Assembly: GCF_024539815.1 (NCBI RefSeq) | Contig: NZ_JAHHIU010000089.1 | Span: 1-64,000 of the forward strand | From: Streptomyces hayashii | Lineage (GTDB): Bacteria; Actinomycetota; Actinomycetes; Streptomycetales; Streptomycetaceae | Length of the DNA stretch: 64,000 bases | Direction: 5' to 3' | Position numbers and translations under genes: made by a program | The notes under the pieces: model-generated | Databases searched by the model: none | Told to the model about the DNA's origin: nothing | Seen by the model: only the letters and a program-made list of their open reading frames with translations | Shown: piece after piece, positions 48,725-58,139 of the stretch | Position numbering within the stretch: position 1 is the stretch's first letter | Layout of the letters: every line of letters begins with the position of its first letter

Positions 48725-48891
48725 GTGGTCAATTCTCTCAGACCGGGATCGGGGGTCGTCCGCGCGTATCAATGGCTGATACAGAACATGGCCGGAATCC
48801 GGAAGATCCTCTTCGGGTCCGGCGTCCGGGGGCCGTTCACCGGGCATGAACAGCTGTGCGAAAGCAGTGAGTGAGGAGAGGGGCGCGTGGA

Positions 48892-50481
48892 GTGACCGAG
48901 GGGGCGGGCATCCGAACGGGGGACGACGCCGGGGATCTGCCGGACGATCTGACCGCCGCCGAGGCCGGCATGTGGCAGGCCTTCCGCAACGGCAGCGTGT
49001 ACGACCTGAGCAGCGGGGACACGGTCGTGGACGATCCGCACGGCGGGCATCCGTGGGGCGCGGCGCGCACCGTGCGGGCGCGGATCGTCGCCTGGCTGCT
49101 GCTGGCCGGGCCGCCCGCGCTGGCCGGCCGGGTGGCCTCGCTGAAGCTCGCCGGCGTGCAGATCAGCGGTTCCCTGGATCTCGCGGGCGGCACGGTGGTG
49201 CCGTACGTGGAGATGAAGCGCTGCCGCTTCGAGCGCGAGGTGCGGCTGCCGGAGGCGCGGTTCACGACCCTGCGCATGGTGGACTGCTCGGTGCCCCGGC
49301 TGGAGGCCGCCCGACTGCACACCGAGGGCGATCTGCATCTGCCCCGCTGCCGCTTCCACAACGGCGTCCGGCTCACCGACGCGCACATCGGCACGGACCT
49401 GCTGCTCAACCAGGCGATCGTCTACCGCGACCGCACGGGCCGTTCGATCGCCGCCGACGGCATGACGGTCGGCCAGGACCTGCAGGCCGAGCTGCTGGAG
49501 TCGCACGGCGAGCTCAGTCTGCGCAGCGCCAAGGTCGGGGTCTCGCTGAGCCTGCGCGGGGCCCGGCTGGCCAACCCCTACACGCGGCTGGCGCTGAACG
49601 CGCCCCAGCTCACCGTGGAGCGCTCGCTGTATCTGACCCCGGCCGGCGTCGGCGGGCAGGCGCTCAGCGGCACGACCCCCGCGCGCGGGACGCGCATCCA
49701 GCGCTTCGAGTGCCGGGGCGGGGTGCGTCTGGACGACGGCCGGTTCGGGGACGCGGTGGACCTGGAGCGGGCCCGGTTCGTCCTCACGGACGACCAGGAG
49801 CTGTCGCTGCGCCGGGTCCAGACGTCCGAACTGCGCTTCCTCGGGGAACAGCCGAGGCGCGGCAAGGTCGTGCTGTCCGGCGCGCGGGTGGTCAACCTGG
49901 TGGACCGGGCGAGCGCGTGGCCGGGCCCCGGGAGTCTGCACATGGGCGGCTTCTCGTACGAGAACCTGGTGCCGCAGGGCCCGTTCCCGCTGGCGGAGCG
50001 GCTGCGCTGGGTGGCCGCCGCGACCGCCGAGTACGCGCCGGAGCCGTACGAGCGGCTGGCGGCGGTGCTGCGGGCCGGGGGCGAGGACGAGGACGCCCGC
50101 GAGGTCCTGCTGGCCAAGCAGCGCCGCCGGCGCGAGACGCTGCCGCCGGCCGCGAAGCTCTGGGGTTACGCGCAGGACTGGACGGTCGCCTACGGGTACC
50201 GGCCGGGACGGGCGGCGGTGTGGATGGCGGTGCTGTGGGCCGCGAGCTCGCTGGCCTTCGCGCACGCCGCGCATCCGGCCGTCGACCCCGGGGGGCATCC
50301 GCCCTGGAACCCGGCCCTGTTCGCCCTGGACCTGCTGCTGCCGGTCATCGATCTGGGGCAGGTCGGCCAGTGGCAGCTGCACGGGGGCTGGCAGTGGCTG
50401 TCGACGGCGCTGATCCTGCTGGGCTGGATCCTGGCGACGGCGGTGGCGGCCGGCGCGACGCGGCTGCTGCGCCGCGGCTGA
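48892..50481 (+). CDS. beta-helix-like repeat protein with C-terminal membrane helices
   Basis: 529-residue protein. Residues about 70-350 are a run of irregular pentapeptide/beta-solenoid-like repeats ([40 protein letters not shown] and so on). Two hydrophobic segments follow near 450-470 and 500-525. Homologues in Streptomyces are often labelled oxidoreductase, but I see no cofactor motif to support that. GTG 48892 is preferred because GAGGAGAGGGG lies upstream. The role is unknown. Confidence 0.7.
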   Translation: MTEGAGIRTGDDAGDLPDDLTAAEAGMWQAFRNGSVYDLSSGDTVVDDPHGGHPWGAARTVRARIVAWLLLAGPPALAGRVASLKLAGVQISGSLDLAGGTVVPYVEMKRCRFEREVRLPEARFTTLRMVDCSVPRLEAARLHTEGDLHLPRCRFHNGVRLTDAHIGTDLLLNQAIVYRDRTGRSIAADGMTVGQDLQAELLESHGELSLRSAKVGVSLSLRGARLANPYTRLALNAPQLTVERSLYLTPAGVGGQALSGTTPARGTRIQRFECRGGVRLDDGRFGDAVDLERARFVLTDDQELSLRRVQTSELRFLGEQPRRGKVVLSGARVVNLVDRASAWPGPGSLHMGGFSYENLVPQGPFPLAERLRWVAAATAEYAPEPYERLAAVLRAGGEDEDAREVLLAKQRRRRETLPPAAKLWGYAQDWTVAYGYRPGRAAVWMAVLWAASSLAFAHAAHPAVDPGGHPPWNPALFALDLLLPVIDLGQVGQWQLHGGWQWLSTALILLGWILATAVAAGATRLLRRG

Positions 50482-50636
50482 CGGCGGGCGCGGGACGGCT
50501 CCCGCCGACCGGCCTCCCCGCTCCCCCGGACCCGGCCGCAGGACCGTTTGCATTTTACCTTCCCTTGGCCTGGCGGCGTACAACTTTCCACAGGTTGCCC
50601 GCACCCTCTGGCGCGATCTGAACCTGCGGCTTTTCA

Positions 50637-51689
50637 ATGGTCGGCACCATGGCTCTGCTGCCCCCCTTCATCCGCGCCTCCCGGACGTCCCGGACGTCCC
50701 GGACGGCACGGTACGTCGCCCCCCACAGCGCCGCCGGGCTCCCCGCCGACGACGAGGTGCTCCTCGACGTGCCGGACGACCGGCTCGGCCCCGCGCTGGT
50801 CGCGGCCGGGCTGGGCGCCTACGCCCCCGCCGCCGAACTGCTGCTTCGCACCCGCGAACGCGCCGAGTGGGAGTACCGCGACCGGTACGCCACCCGGCTG
50901 GCGTCCTTCGCCCGCTCCCGCCCGGAGTGGTTCGAGGACTGGCGCGCCGCCGCCCCGCGCGACCCCGACGTCCTGCTCGTCTCCGCACAGCTGGCCGTGG
51001 CCCGCGCCTGGGACTCGCCGGCCCGGGCCGAGCTGCTGCGCGAGGTGAGCCCGCTGATCACGGCGGCAGCGCAGAGCGACGTCCGCGACCCGGTGCCGTG
51101 GCGGATCGCCCTGGACCACGCCCGCGGCACACGTGCCGGCCACAAGTACTTCGGCGAGCTGTGGGCGGCCGCGGTGCGCCGCGCCCCGCACCACTACGGC
51201 TGCCATGTGGCCGCCAAGCGCTATCTGGCCGAGTCCTGGCACGGCTCGCACCGCGAGTGCTTCGACTTCGCCGACCGGGCGGCGCAGGACGCGCCGGACG
51301 GCTCCCTCGTCCAGGCGCTGCCGGCCCGGGCGGCCCTCGCCTACCTGACCGACGGCTGCGGCCCCGAGGTGCCGCGCGAACGGCTGGACGCGGCCGCCGA
51401 CCGGGCCGTCGCGCTGTCGGCCCGCTTCCCTGCCGCCGACCCGTGGCCGGCCGAGATCCGCAACGTGCTGACGTACGTCCTGGTCCGTCTCGACCGCCGC
51501 GACGAGGCTCTGGCCCAACTGCGCCTGATCGGCCCCTACGCCACGTCCTTCCCCTGGGACCGGCTGTCGGACGACCCTCTCGGCCACTTCCTCGCGGTCC
51601 GCGAGGAAGTGCGCTCGGGACCGTCCGAGCAGCCCCCCTGGCATCCAGGGAATGGGCACGGCGGACGAGCCCGTCCCCTGGACCACTAG
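50637..51689 (+). CDS. helical-repeat hypothetical protein
   Basis: 350-residue Ala/Arg-rich protein that is mostly amphipathic helices, like TPR repeats (for example RVRDPVPWR-type blocks and HREVC-type aromatic spacing around residues 180-230). The N-terminus has a SRTSRTSRTAR repeat from a 9-base duplication. No catalytic motif is recognisable. It ends 11 bases before the LON-domain gene and is probably co-transcribed with it. ATG 50637 or 50649 could be the start; neither has a good ribosome-binding sequence. Confidence 0.6.
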   Translation: MVGTMALLPPFIRASRTSRTSRTARYVAPHSAAGLPADDEVLLDVPDDRLGPALVAAGLGAYAPAAELLLRTRERAEWEYRDRYATRLASFARSRPEWFEDWRAAAPRDPDVLLVSAQLAVARAWDSPARAELLREVSPLITAAAQSDVRDPVPWRIALDHARGTRAGHKYFGELWAAAVRRAPHHYGCHVAAKRYLAESWHGSHRECFDFADRAAQDAPDGSLVQALPARAALAYLTDGCGPEVPRERLDAAADRAVALSARFPAADPWPAEIRNVLTYVLVRLDRRDEALAQLRLIGPYATSFPWDRLSDDPLGHFLAVREEVRSGPSEQPPWHPGNGHGGRARPLDH

Positions 51690-51700
51690 GCTTCTGCGTC

Positions 51701-52441
51701 GTGACCACCGTCCGTCTGCCGCTCTTCCCCCTGAACTCGGTGTTGTTCCCGGGACTCGTGCTCCCGCTCAACGTCTTCGAGGAGCGTTATCGCGCCATGA
51801 TGCGCGATCTGCTGAAGACCCCCGAGGACGAATCGCGCCGGTTCGCCGTCGTCGCCATCCGCGACGGCCACGAGGTGGCGCCCAGCTCCCCGGGCCTGCC
51901 CGACCAGACGGCGCTGCCCGAGCGCGGCCCCGCGGCCGGTTTCGGCGACGACCCGCTCAAGGCCTTCCACGGCATCGGGTGCGTGGCCGACGCGGCGACG
52001 GTCCGCGAGCGGGCCGACGGCACCTTCGAGGTCCTGGCGACCGGCACGACCCGCGTGAAGCTCCTGTCGGTGGACGCCACGGGCCCGTTCCTGACGGCGG
52101 AGCTGCAGGAACTGCCCGAGGACCCGGGCGACGAGGCGGGCGCCCTCGCGGAGGGCGTGCTGCGGTCCTTCCGCCAGTACCAGAAGCGGCTGGCGGGCGC
52201 CCGCGAACGCTCGCTCACCACGGGCGCCGACCTCCCGGACGACCCGTCGGTCGTGTCGTACCTGGTGGCCGCCGCGATGATGCTGGACACCCCCACCAAG
52301 CAGCGGCTCCTCCAGGCCCCGGACACGGCCTCCCGGCTGCGGGACGAGCTGACCCTGCTGCGCGCGGAGACGGCGATCATCCGCAACCTGCCCTCGCTGC
52401 CCGCGGCGGACCTGACCCGCGGCCCGACGAGTCTCAACTGA
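51701..52441 (+). CDS. LON substrate-binding (N-terminal) domain protein
   Basis: 246-residue stand-alone LON-N (PF02190-type) protein: RLPLFPLNSVLFPGLVLPLNVFEERYR at the start is diagnostic, and a central GCVADAATVRERADGTFEVLATGTTRVKLL beta domain follows, then helices. No AAA or protease domain is attached. Such proteins may be adaptors or substrate receptors; no function is proven in Streptomyces. GTG 51701. The ybaK gene follows 19 bases later. Confidence 0.88.
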   Translation: MTTVRLPLFPLNSVLFPGLVLPLNVFEERYRAMMRDLLKTPEDESRRFAVVAIRDGHEVAPSSPGLPDQTALPERGPAAGFGDDPLKAFHGIGCVADAATVRERADGTFEVLATGTTRVKLLSVDATGPFLTAELQELPEDPGDEAGALAEGVLRSFRQYQKRLAGARERSLTTGADLPDDPSVVSYLVAAAMMLDTPTKQRLLQAPDTASRLRDELTLLRAETAIIRNLPSLPAADLTRGPTSLN

Positions 52442-52460
52442 CGTCACTAAGAAGGCCGAG

Positions 52461-52961
52461 ATGGCGAAGAAGTCGAAGAAGCAGCAGTCCGCGGGCACGC
52501 CCGCGACGGTGGCCCTGACGTCGGCCGGCGTGGACTTCACGGTCCACGCCTACGAACACGACCCGAGCCACCCGTCGTACGGCGAGGAGGCGGCCCAGGC
52601 GATGGGCGTCTCCCCCGACCGCGTCTTCAAGACATTGGTCGCGGACGTGGACGGCGCCCTCACCGTGGCGGTCGTCCCGGTCGCCGGCTCCCTGGACCTG
52701 AAGGCCCTGGCGGCGGCCGTGGGCGGCAAGCGCGCGGCGATGGCCGACCCCGCCCTGGCCGAACGCACCACGGGTTACGTCCGGGGCGGCATCTCCCCGC
52801 TGGGCCAGCGCAAGAAGCTCCCCACGGTCCTCGACGACTCGGCGACGGCCCACGCGACGATCTGCGTCTCGGCCGGCCGCAGGGGCCTGGAGGTGGAGCT
52901 CTCCCCGCAGGACCTGGCAGCGCTCACCTCGGCGGTGCTGTCGCCGATCGGCAGGGGCTGA
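52461..52961 (+). CDS. ybaK: Cys-tRNA(Pro)/aminoacyl-tRNA deacylase, YbaK family
   Basis: 166-residue editing domain that hydrolyses mischarged Cys-tRNA(Pro). The catalytic Lys is in RVFKTLVADVDG (about residue 58) and the GGISPLGQRKKLPTVLDDSA loop is typical of YbaK/EbsC. Basic N-terminus MAKKSKKQQ. Last gene of the small operon with the LON-domain gene. Confidence 0.93.
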   Translation: MAKKSKKQQSAGTPATVALTSAGVDFTVHAYEHDPSHPSYGEEAAQAMGVSPDRVFKTLVADVDGALTVAVVPVAGSLDLKALAAAVGGKRAAMADPALAERTTGYVRGGISPLGQRKKLPTVLDDSATAHATICVSAGRRGLEVELSPQDLAALTSAVLSPIGRG

Positions 52962-53196
52962 GGCGCACACCGGCGCGAGCCGCGCACCGGACCGCCCCGG
53001 CGGCCTCCGGCGGGAGCCCCAGGGCGTCCCGCCACGACGGATTCTCCGTGATCCTCTCGGAAGCAGCCGTTCAACTGCCGCCCTCGACGCCCCGGAGGCG
53101 GTCGGCTAGCTTGGCGAACCGCCGCTCCGTCGGTGAAAGCCGGTTCTCCACTGGTGGACGGCGCTTGTGAGGTTCACTTTCATGCGAGGGGGCACC
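52962..53196. other. intergenic region before the secreted protein
   Basis: About 235 bases without a gene. It should contain the promoter of the secreted-protein gene at 53197; I could not fix one by consensus. No repeat or RNA gene seen. Confidence 0.4.
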
Positions 53197-53643
53197 ATGA
53201 GAATCCGCAATGCCATTTCCACGGCGGTCGTCGTGACGACCGCCGCCGCCGGCATGATCACCGCGGCCGGCGGCCCGGCCCAGGCCGACTGGGTGCCGCC
53301 GTTCAGGAAATGCACGTCATTCGATCAGAACGGATTCAAGGGCGACGTCTGTGTGGACCGGGTCGGCCTCGGGCCACAGGAATTCCTCGGCCTGGGCCAC
53401 ATTCAGGCATTCCCCGGCAACTGCGCCGCATTCCGGGTCGACGTCGTCGACCCCGACGGCACGGCGGTGCATTCCGTGAAGAACATTCCCTGCGCCGCCG
53501 GGACGGTCGGTACCGCTCGCTATCTCGCCGAGCTGCACGTGAACGGCAGGGCGTATGCCCGCCTGGTCAGCCTCGACAGCGCGGGAAACACACTGCTGTC
53601 GGTCAACTCCGAGATCATCGTCTCCCCGTTCGACCACCACTGA
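53197..53643 (+). CDS. small secreted protein
   Basis: 148-residue exported protein. A signal peptide (MRIRNAISTAVVVTTAAAGM) ends at an AQA cleavage site before DWVPPF. The mature part has cysteines in FRKCTSF, GDVCVDR, GNCAAF and IPCAAG, four that could form two disulfides, and looks all-beta. The start ATG has GAGGGGG upstream. Function not recognised. Confidence 0.72.
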   Translation: MRIRNAISTAVVVTTAAAGMITAAGGPAQADWVPPFRKCTSFDQNGFKGDVCVDRVGLGPQEFLGLGHIQAFPGNCAAFRVDVVDPDGTAVHSVKNIPCAAGTVGTARYLAELHVNGRAYARLVSLDSAGNTLLSVNSEIIVSPFDHH

Positions 53644-53657
53644 GGGATCGAGGCGTG

Positions 53658-53687
53658 CGCCGGGTCCGCACCTGTGCGGACCCGGCG
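53658..53687. terminator. strong bidirectional hairpin terminator
   Basis: CGCCGGGTCCGCAC and its exact complement, 14 pairs separated by only two bases, lie between the convergent secreted-protein and DUF2567-like genes. Confidence 0.85.
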
Positions 53688-53694
53688 GACGCGC

Positions 53695-54399
53695 CTAGGC
53701 CGGAGGGGAACCGTCCAGGGGAGACCCGTACCCGTCCTTCGGGGGCGTCCCGTAGGGCCCGAAGTGCTCGGGGTCGCGGGGGCCGAACAGCGCCGTGAGC
53801 CCCAGATGCACCAGCGAGGCGGCGAGCGGCCAGGCGAGGAGCGCGCCCTTGGCCCCGAGCTTCAGCGGCGCGGAGAACGTCACTCCCTTGCCCGCCGCCC
53901 GCGCATGCGCGATCACGTCGGACTCGGGCCCGAGCCACATCCCCAGCCGCCAGGCCAGCAGCGACCCGAGGAACCCGCCGACCGCGAGTCCGACGACCAG
54001 CGGCACTCCCCCGCGCCGCCGCCACAGGAACACCGCGACCGCGCTCACCGCGCCGCACGCGAGGGCCAGGAGGGTGAACGTCCCGTCCACCCCGATCGCC
54101 TGCTCGCCCTCGGTGTCCTTGAAGTAGACGACCCACTGCCCGTCCGCCACATCGCCGACGAGCGGCACGTTCGGGGCCAGCCACACCCACAGCAGCCCGA
54201 GCAGCGCCCCGGCGACGGCGACCGCGACCGTGATCACGGCGGCTTCGCGCAGTTCGGTCTTCATCCCGGGCCCGTCCTGTCCGTACGCGACGTCGTGCGG
54301 CGCGGCGGCCGCCCCCGCGTGCCCTGCGGGCGACGGCGGCCAGGCCTCGTGCGAAGACGGTTCGTGCGGCGGCGGAGGCGGAGTCAGCGGTGCGGTCAC
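53695..54399 (-). CDS. DUF2567-like membrane protein
   Basis: 234-residue protein with a Pro-rich N-terminus and four membrane helices (around 50-72, 100-122, 130-150, 185-205). The sequence AVAVFLWRRRGGVPLVVGLAVGG and the C-terminal pattern recall the DUF2567 family, but I am not certain of that label. GTG 54399 begins 34 bases after the ABC permease stop, so it is likely the third gene of the exporter operon. Confidence 0.6.
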   Translation of the reverse strand: MTAPLTPPPPPHEPSSHEAWPPSPAGHAGAAAAPHDVAYGQDGPGMKTELREAAVITVAVAVAGALLGLLWVWLAPNVPLVGDVADGQWVVYFKDTEGEQAIGVDGTFTLLALACGAVSAVAVFLWRRRGGVPLVVGLAVGGFLGSLLAWRLGMWLGPESDVIAHARAAGKGVTFSAPLKLGAKGALLAWPLAASLVHLGLTALFGPRDPEHFGPYGTPPKDGYGSPLDGSPPA

Positions 54400-54433
54400 C
54401 CTGACATCGTGCCAGGCCCGCCCGAGCCGCGCG

Positions 54434-55258
54434 TCACCGGACGGCGGCCCGGCGGTACGCCCAGGTGGCGACGGCGAGCGAGACGACGCCCACGCCCGCG
54501 CACACGGCGAGGTCGCCGAGCACGAACGCCCAGTCGGGATCCGCCCCGAAGGTCCGGGCGAACGCCTCGACCCCGTACGTCGACGGCAGCAGGTCACGGG
54601 CGAAGCGCACGGCCTCCGGCATCCGGTCCGGCGGCAGCACGCCCAGCAGCAGCGCGGCCGACATGCCCAGCTGACCGAGCACCGTGGCCAGCTCCGGCCG
54701 CGGCGCCAGCAGTCCGAAGGCCGCGCCGAGGCCGGACAGGGCGGCGCCGGCCAGCGGGATCACGGCCGCGAGCACCCACAGATGGGTCAGGGGCAGCCCG
54801 AACAGCACGCACCCGAACACGGCGGTCACCAGCGTGCCGGGCACCGTGAAGGAGGCGTACGCGCCCGCCGCCCCCAGCACCACGGCCGCGGGCGGCACGG
54901 GCAGCGTCGCGTAGTGGTCCAGGCCCCCGCTCGCCCGCAGCTGCCCGAAGTACTGGGCGAGCAGGTTCAGCGCGACGAAGGCGACGACCAGCACCGCGGA
55001 CCCCGCCACCACGGACTCCGCCTCGTGTCCTCCGTCGACCACGCCCCGCATCATGATCAGGATGCCGACGGACTGGAAGGTCGCCACGAACAGCAGCGGG
55101 ATGCGCGCCACCCGGGCCCGGGACAGCTGAGCCCGGTACACGGCCACGAGCGACGGCCACAGCCGGGCGCGCGGCGCGAGCTCGGCGGCGCCGGTGCGGG
55201 CGGCCGGCGCGACGGCCCGGGCGCCGCCCGGCAGAACCTCGGCGGGTACGACACTCAC
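54434..55258 (-). CDS. ABC-2 type transporter permease
   Basis: 274-residue permease with six predicted membrane helices (about 50-255). Cytoplasmic entry VYRAQLSRARVARIPLLFVATF and a C-terminal helix pair are typical of ABC-2 exporters. GTG 55258 has GAGGAG upstream. It follows the ABC ATPase by about 100 bases and works with it; the substrate is unknown. Confidence 0.85.
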   Translation of the reverse strand: MSVVPAEVLPGGARAVAPAARTGAAELAPRARLWPSLVAVYRAQLSRARVARIPLLFVATFQSVGILIMMRGVVDGGHEAESVVAGSAVLVVAFVALNLLAQYFGQLRASGGLDHYATLPVPPAAVVLGAAGAYASFTVPGTLVTAVFGCVLFGLPLTHLWVLAAVIPLAGAALSGLGAAFGLLAPRPELATVLGQLGMSAALLLGVLPPDRMPEAVRFARDLLPSTYGVEAFARTFGADPDWAFVLGDLAVCAGVGVVSLAVATWAYRRAAVR

Positions 55259-55361
55259 GTGGCGCTGCTCCTCTTCCCTACGGTTCTCATACCGTCCCAT
55301 ACGGCCCCGCCGGCCCGCCCGCTCATGCCGACGCACCTCGCGCCCTCCGTCGCCCGCGCGC

Positions 55362-56381
55362 TCACGCCCGCACCAGTCCCTGCCGGGCCGCGCCGCCCAG
55401 CGCCAGATAGACGTCCTCCAGGCTCGGGGTGGCCAGGGTGAAGTCGTCCAGGGCGGCGAAGGCGGCGCCGCCGGTGACGGTGGCGACGACGGCCCGGGCC
55501 TCGTCGGGGGCCAGACGCAGCGTCCAGCGGCGGCCGGACTCCACGGCCCGTTCCCGCAGCGCGGCGACCTCGGGCACGTCCAGCGGCGGCCGCTCGCGCC
55601 ACACCAGCTCCACCCGCACCTCGCCGGCGACCTGCTCCTTGAGCCCGGAGGGGGTGTCGCAGGCGATGACGCGGCCCTGGTCGAGGACGGCGACCCGGTC
55701 CAGCACGGTCTCCGCCTCGATGACGTTGTGGGTGACGAGCAGCACGGTCGTCCCGCGTTCGGCCCGTCGGCGGTCCACGGCGGCCCAGACGGCCCGGCGC
55801 GCCACCGGGTCCATTCCGGTGGTCGGCTCGTCCAGCACCAGCAGGGGCCGCTCGCCCACCAGCGCGGCGGCGAAGCAGGCGAGACGGCGCTGCCCGCCGG
55901 ACAGCTTGCGCAGCGTCCGTCCCGCGAGGGGCGTGAGGCCCAGCTCGTCGAGGACGGCGTCGCGCTCCCGGCGGGCCGCGTGCGCGTCGAGGCCGCGCAG
56001 CCTGCCGGTGGTCTCGGCGGCCAGCGAGACGGTGAGCTCGTCGAGGGCGGTGGACTCCTGCCCGAGGTACGCGAGGATGCGCGCGGCCCGGTCGGGGTGG
56101 CGCACGATGTCGTGGCCGAGGATCTCGACACTGCCCGCGTCGGGCCGCATCAGCCCGGTCATCTGCCGCACGAGGGTGGTCTTGCCGGCGCCGTTCGGCC
56201 CGAGCAGGCCGAAGATCTCACCGCGCCGGATGTCCAGCCGCACGTCGTCGGTGGCCCGCACCTCGGGGGTCGCGGGAGTGCCGCGCCGGCCCCGGACCGC
56301 GGGATAGGACTTCGTCAGCCCGCGCACGGCACACACGACCTCGTCCCCGTGCCGAACTGCCGATGCCGCGCGCGTACTCAC
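55362..56381 (-). CDS. ABC transporter ATP-binding protein
   Basis: 339-residue ATPase of the DrrA/ABC-2 exporter type. Walker A GPNGAGKTT (about residues 61-69), signature LSGGQRRLACFAAAL (about 160-174), Walker B LLVLDEPTTGMDP and H-loop VTHNVIEAE are intact. The C-terminal 90 residues are the extra domain found in drug-export ATPases. First gene of the exporter operon. Confidence 0.92.
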   Translation of the reverse strand: MSTRAASAVRHGDEVVCAVRGLTKSYPAVRGRRGTPATPEVRATDDVRLDIRRGEIFGLLGPNGAGKTTLVRQMTGLMRPDAGSVEILGHDIVRHPDRAARILAYLGQESTALDELTVSLAAETTGRLRGLDAHAARRERDAVLDELGLTPLAGRTLRKLSGGQRRLACFAAALVGERPLLVLDEPTTGMDPVARRAVWAAVDRRRAERGTTVLLVTHNVIEAETVLDRVAVLDQGRVIACDTPSGLKEQVAGEVRVELVWRERPPLDVPEVAALRERAVESGRRWTLRLAPDEARAVVATVTGGAAFAALDDFTLATPSLEDVYLALGGAARQGLVRA

Positions 56382-56444
56382 AAGGCACGAGAGTACGGGG
56401 TCGGGGACCTCCGCTCCCCGTCGGGGGCGTCCGGGACGCCCGGT

Positions 56445-57674
56445 TCAGTCCCCCGCCGGAACGTGCTCGGCGCCCGTGCGGACGTCGATCTCGCGCCAGA
56501 AGCCCGCCCGGATGGCGTAGCGGTCGTGTTCGTCGATCTGGTCGTCCTTGTGGGCGAGCAGGCCGAAGCGGGCGGCGTACCTCAGCAGCTCGCCGTCGAT
56601 GCGGTGCGGGATCCGCGGGTACATGCCCGACAGCTTCTGCAGATGGCCCTGTTCGCCGAGGCGGCCGATCCAGCGCCGGGCGAAGACCTGGCCCACCTCG
56701 TAGGGGTCGCCGCCGACGGTGGTGATGTCCTCCTCACGGTCGGCCCACCGCTGCTCGGCCGTGGTGACCTGCGCGAGCGTCGGCATCGAGGCGACCTCGG
56801 AGGGCTCGGGGGCGACCCCGGGGCGGTCGACCCAGCCCTTGTCGGAGGACCAGCGCAGGGTCGCGGTGGCGGGGTGCTGGGCCGCCTGGGCGCCGGGTGC
56901 GCGCAGGGCGGCCAGATCCTTGGGGGTGGGCACGCCCTTGGGGGCGGAAACGCGCTCCTGCGCGCCGTTGTCGGAGCCGCCGCCCCCGGAGGGGTGCTCG
57001 GTCTCCTCGGGGGTGCGCTCGGCGGTCGGCGCGAGGCCGGATTCGGGCAGCGGGGCGGAGAGGATGGCGGCGATCTCGGGGCGGGGGGCCGGCGGCGGCG
57101 CGCAGATCCCGCCGAGTTCCTTGGCGCGCACGGCCTTGGTGATCCAGGTGCGGTCCAGGACGCGCCGCTCGTCGGCCTCGGCGACGAGGTCCTCGGACTG
57201 GTTGTAGTCGCCGTCGGCGGCCTGTACGGCCCACAGGTGGACGGCGACCCCGTGCTCCTTGGCGGCCATCATCCCGGGCAGCAGATCGCCGTCGCCGGTG
57301 ACGAGGACGACGTCGGAGCAGGCGCGGTTGCGGGCCAGCTCGGTCAGCTCGGCGTGCATGGCGGCGTCGACGCCCTTCTGGGCCCACCGCCCGTCGCTGC
57401 GGGTGAGCGCGCCCAGCCGGACGGTCACCCGGGGCATCACCCGCAGCCTGCGGTGCTCCGGCTGGGGTACGCGGTCGGGTGCGCCGTCGAACCAGTAGAT
57501 GCGCAGCAGCGGGCGCTCGGTCTCGGACTCGGCCTGTTCGCGCAGGCCCTGGACGAGGGCGGCGTGGTCGACGGTGATGCGGGAACGCGAGGGCTCTCCG
57601 GCGAGGAGACTCGCGGCCGCCCCCAGCAGATACCCGGCGTCCACCAGGACGATGCAGCGGTCCACACGACTCAC
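56445..57674 (-). CDS. NYN-domain (PIN-like) putative RNase
   Basis: 409-residue protein. Residues about 5-170 are a NYN domain with the acidic sites VLVDAGYLLGAA (Asp12), KGVDAAMHAEL (Asp near 103) and LVTGDGDLLPGM (Asp near 127 and 129), an arrangement for metal-dependent RNase activity. A Pro/Ser/Gly linker and a C-terminal helical domain (about 320-400) follow. Target RNA is unknown. A GTG at 57665 could be the true start, since GAAAGAGG abuts GTG 57674. Confidence 0.82.
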   Translation of the reverse strand: MSRVDRCIVLVDAGYLLGAAASLLAGEPSRSRITVDHAALVQGLREQAESETERPLLRIYWFDGAPDRVPQPEHRRLRVMPRVTVRLGALTRSDGRWAQKGVDAAMHAELTELARNRACSDVVLVTGDGDLLPGMMAAKEHGVAVHLWAVQAADGDYNQSEDLVAEADERRVLDRTWITKAVRAKELGGICAPPPAPRPEIAAILSAPLPESGLAPTAERTPEETEHPSGGGGSDNGAQERVSAPKGVPTPKDLAALRAPGAQAAQHPATATLRWSSDKGWVDRPGVAPEPSEVASMPTLAQVTTAEQRWADREEDITTVGGDPYEVGQVFARRWIGRLGEQGHLQKLSGMYPRIPHRIDGELLRYAARFGLLAHKDDQIDEHDRYAIRAGFWREIDVRTGAEHVPAGD

Positions 57675-57888
57675 CCTCTTTCCGGGAGGTTTGCTTCGGG
57701 CTTCCTTCGAGTCTGCCCGACGGCGCGGAGGTTAACGGCCCGAACTCGATCTTCGGCGTGGCGTTTCGAGTACGTGCGTTCCGACAACCCCTGTTACACA
57801 CGGTAATTATCCGAAATGCGTCGTAAGTCAGCCTATGTGAATCTGGTCCCGGCCCTGGCCCCTAGATCCCCCCAGGAGGCAGAGCACC
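57675..57888. other. divergent intergenic region
   Basis: About 214 bases between the NYN gene and the small basic protein. An AT-richer tract near 57790-57815 (TGTTACACACGGTAATTATC) may hold promoters. No RNA gene seen. Confidence 0.45.
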
Positions 57889-58053
57889 ATGGCCAAGAAC
57901 AAGAAGCAGGAACGTAAGCAGCCGCAGTCCGAGCGTGGTCAGCAGACGGCCCGGCCGTCCACGATGGAGTCGCAGGCCGAACAGCACATCGCCCAGGTGA
58001 CACCCGCCGACATGGCCCGCAAGGGCCGGCAGAAGCGCTTCGGCCACAACTGA
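57889..58053 (+). CDS. 54-residue basic, Lys/Gln-rich protein
   Basis: Short protein MAKNKKQERKQPQSERGQQT..., ending KGRQKRFGHN. It is unlikely to fold alone and may bind nucleic acid or ribosomes. An exact AGGAGG nine bases upstream of the ATG at 57889 and a hairpin terminator after it support a real gene. Function unknown. Confidence 0.78.
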   Translation: MAKNKKQERKQPQSERGQQTARPSTMESQAEQHIAQVTPADMARKGRQKRFGHN

Positions 58054-58089
58054 CGTCGGCACGACGGGCTGTTGCAGCCCGAGCGCAGC

Positions 58090-58121
58090 GAGGGGCGCAT
58101 CCGCTACCGGGTGCGCCCCTC
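58090..58121. terminator. hairpin terminator after the small basic gene
   Basis: GAGGGGCGCA and its exact complement form a ten-pair stem with a 12-base loop, between the convergent small gene and dnaE. Confidence 0.78.
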
Positions 58122-58139
58122 ATCTGCGTCGTCTCGCGA

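Noticed and set aside
48725..48891. his leader/attenuator ahead of hisD
   Set aside because: No run of His codons and only a weak, mismatched hairpin near 48799-48816.
50482..50640. GC hairpin and AT-richer tract after the beta-helix gene as an RNA gene
   Set aside because: The stem is short and interrupted; it fits a promoter or weak terminator and nothing marks a stable RNA.
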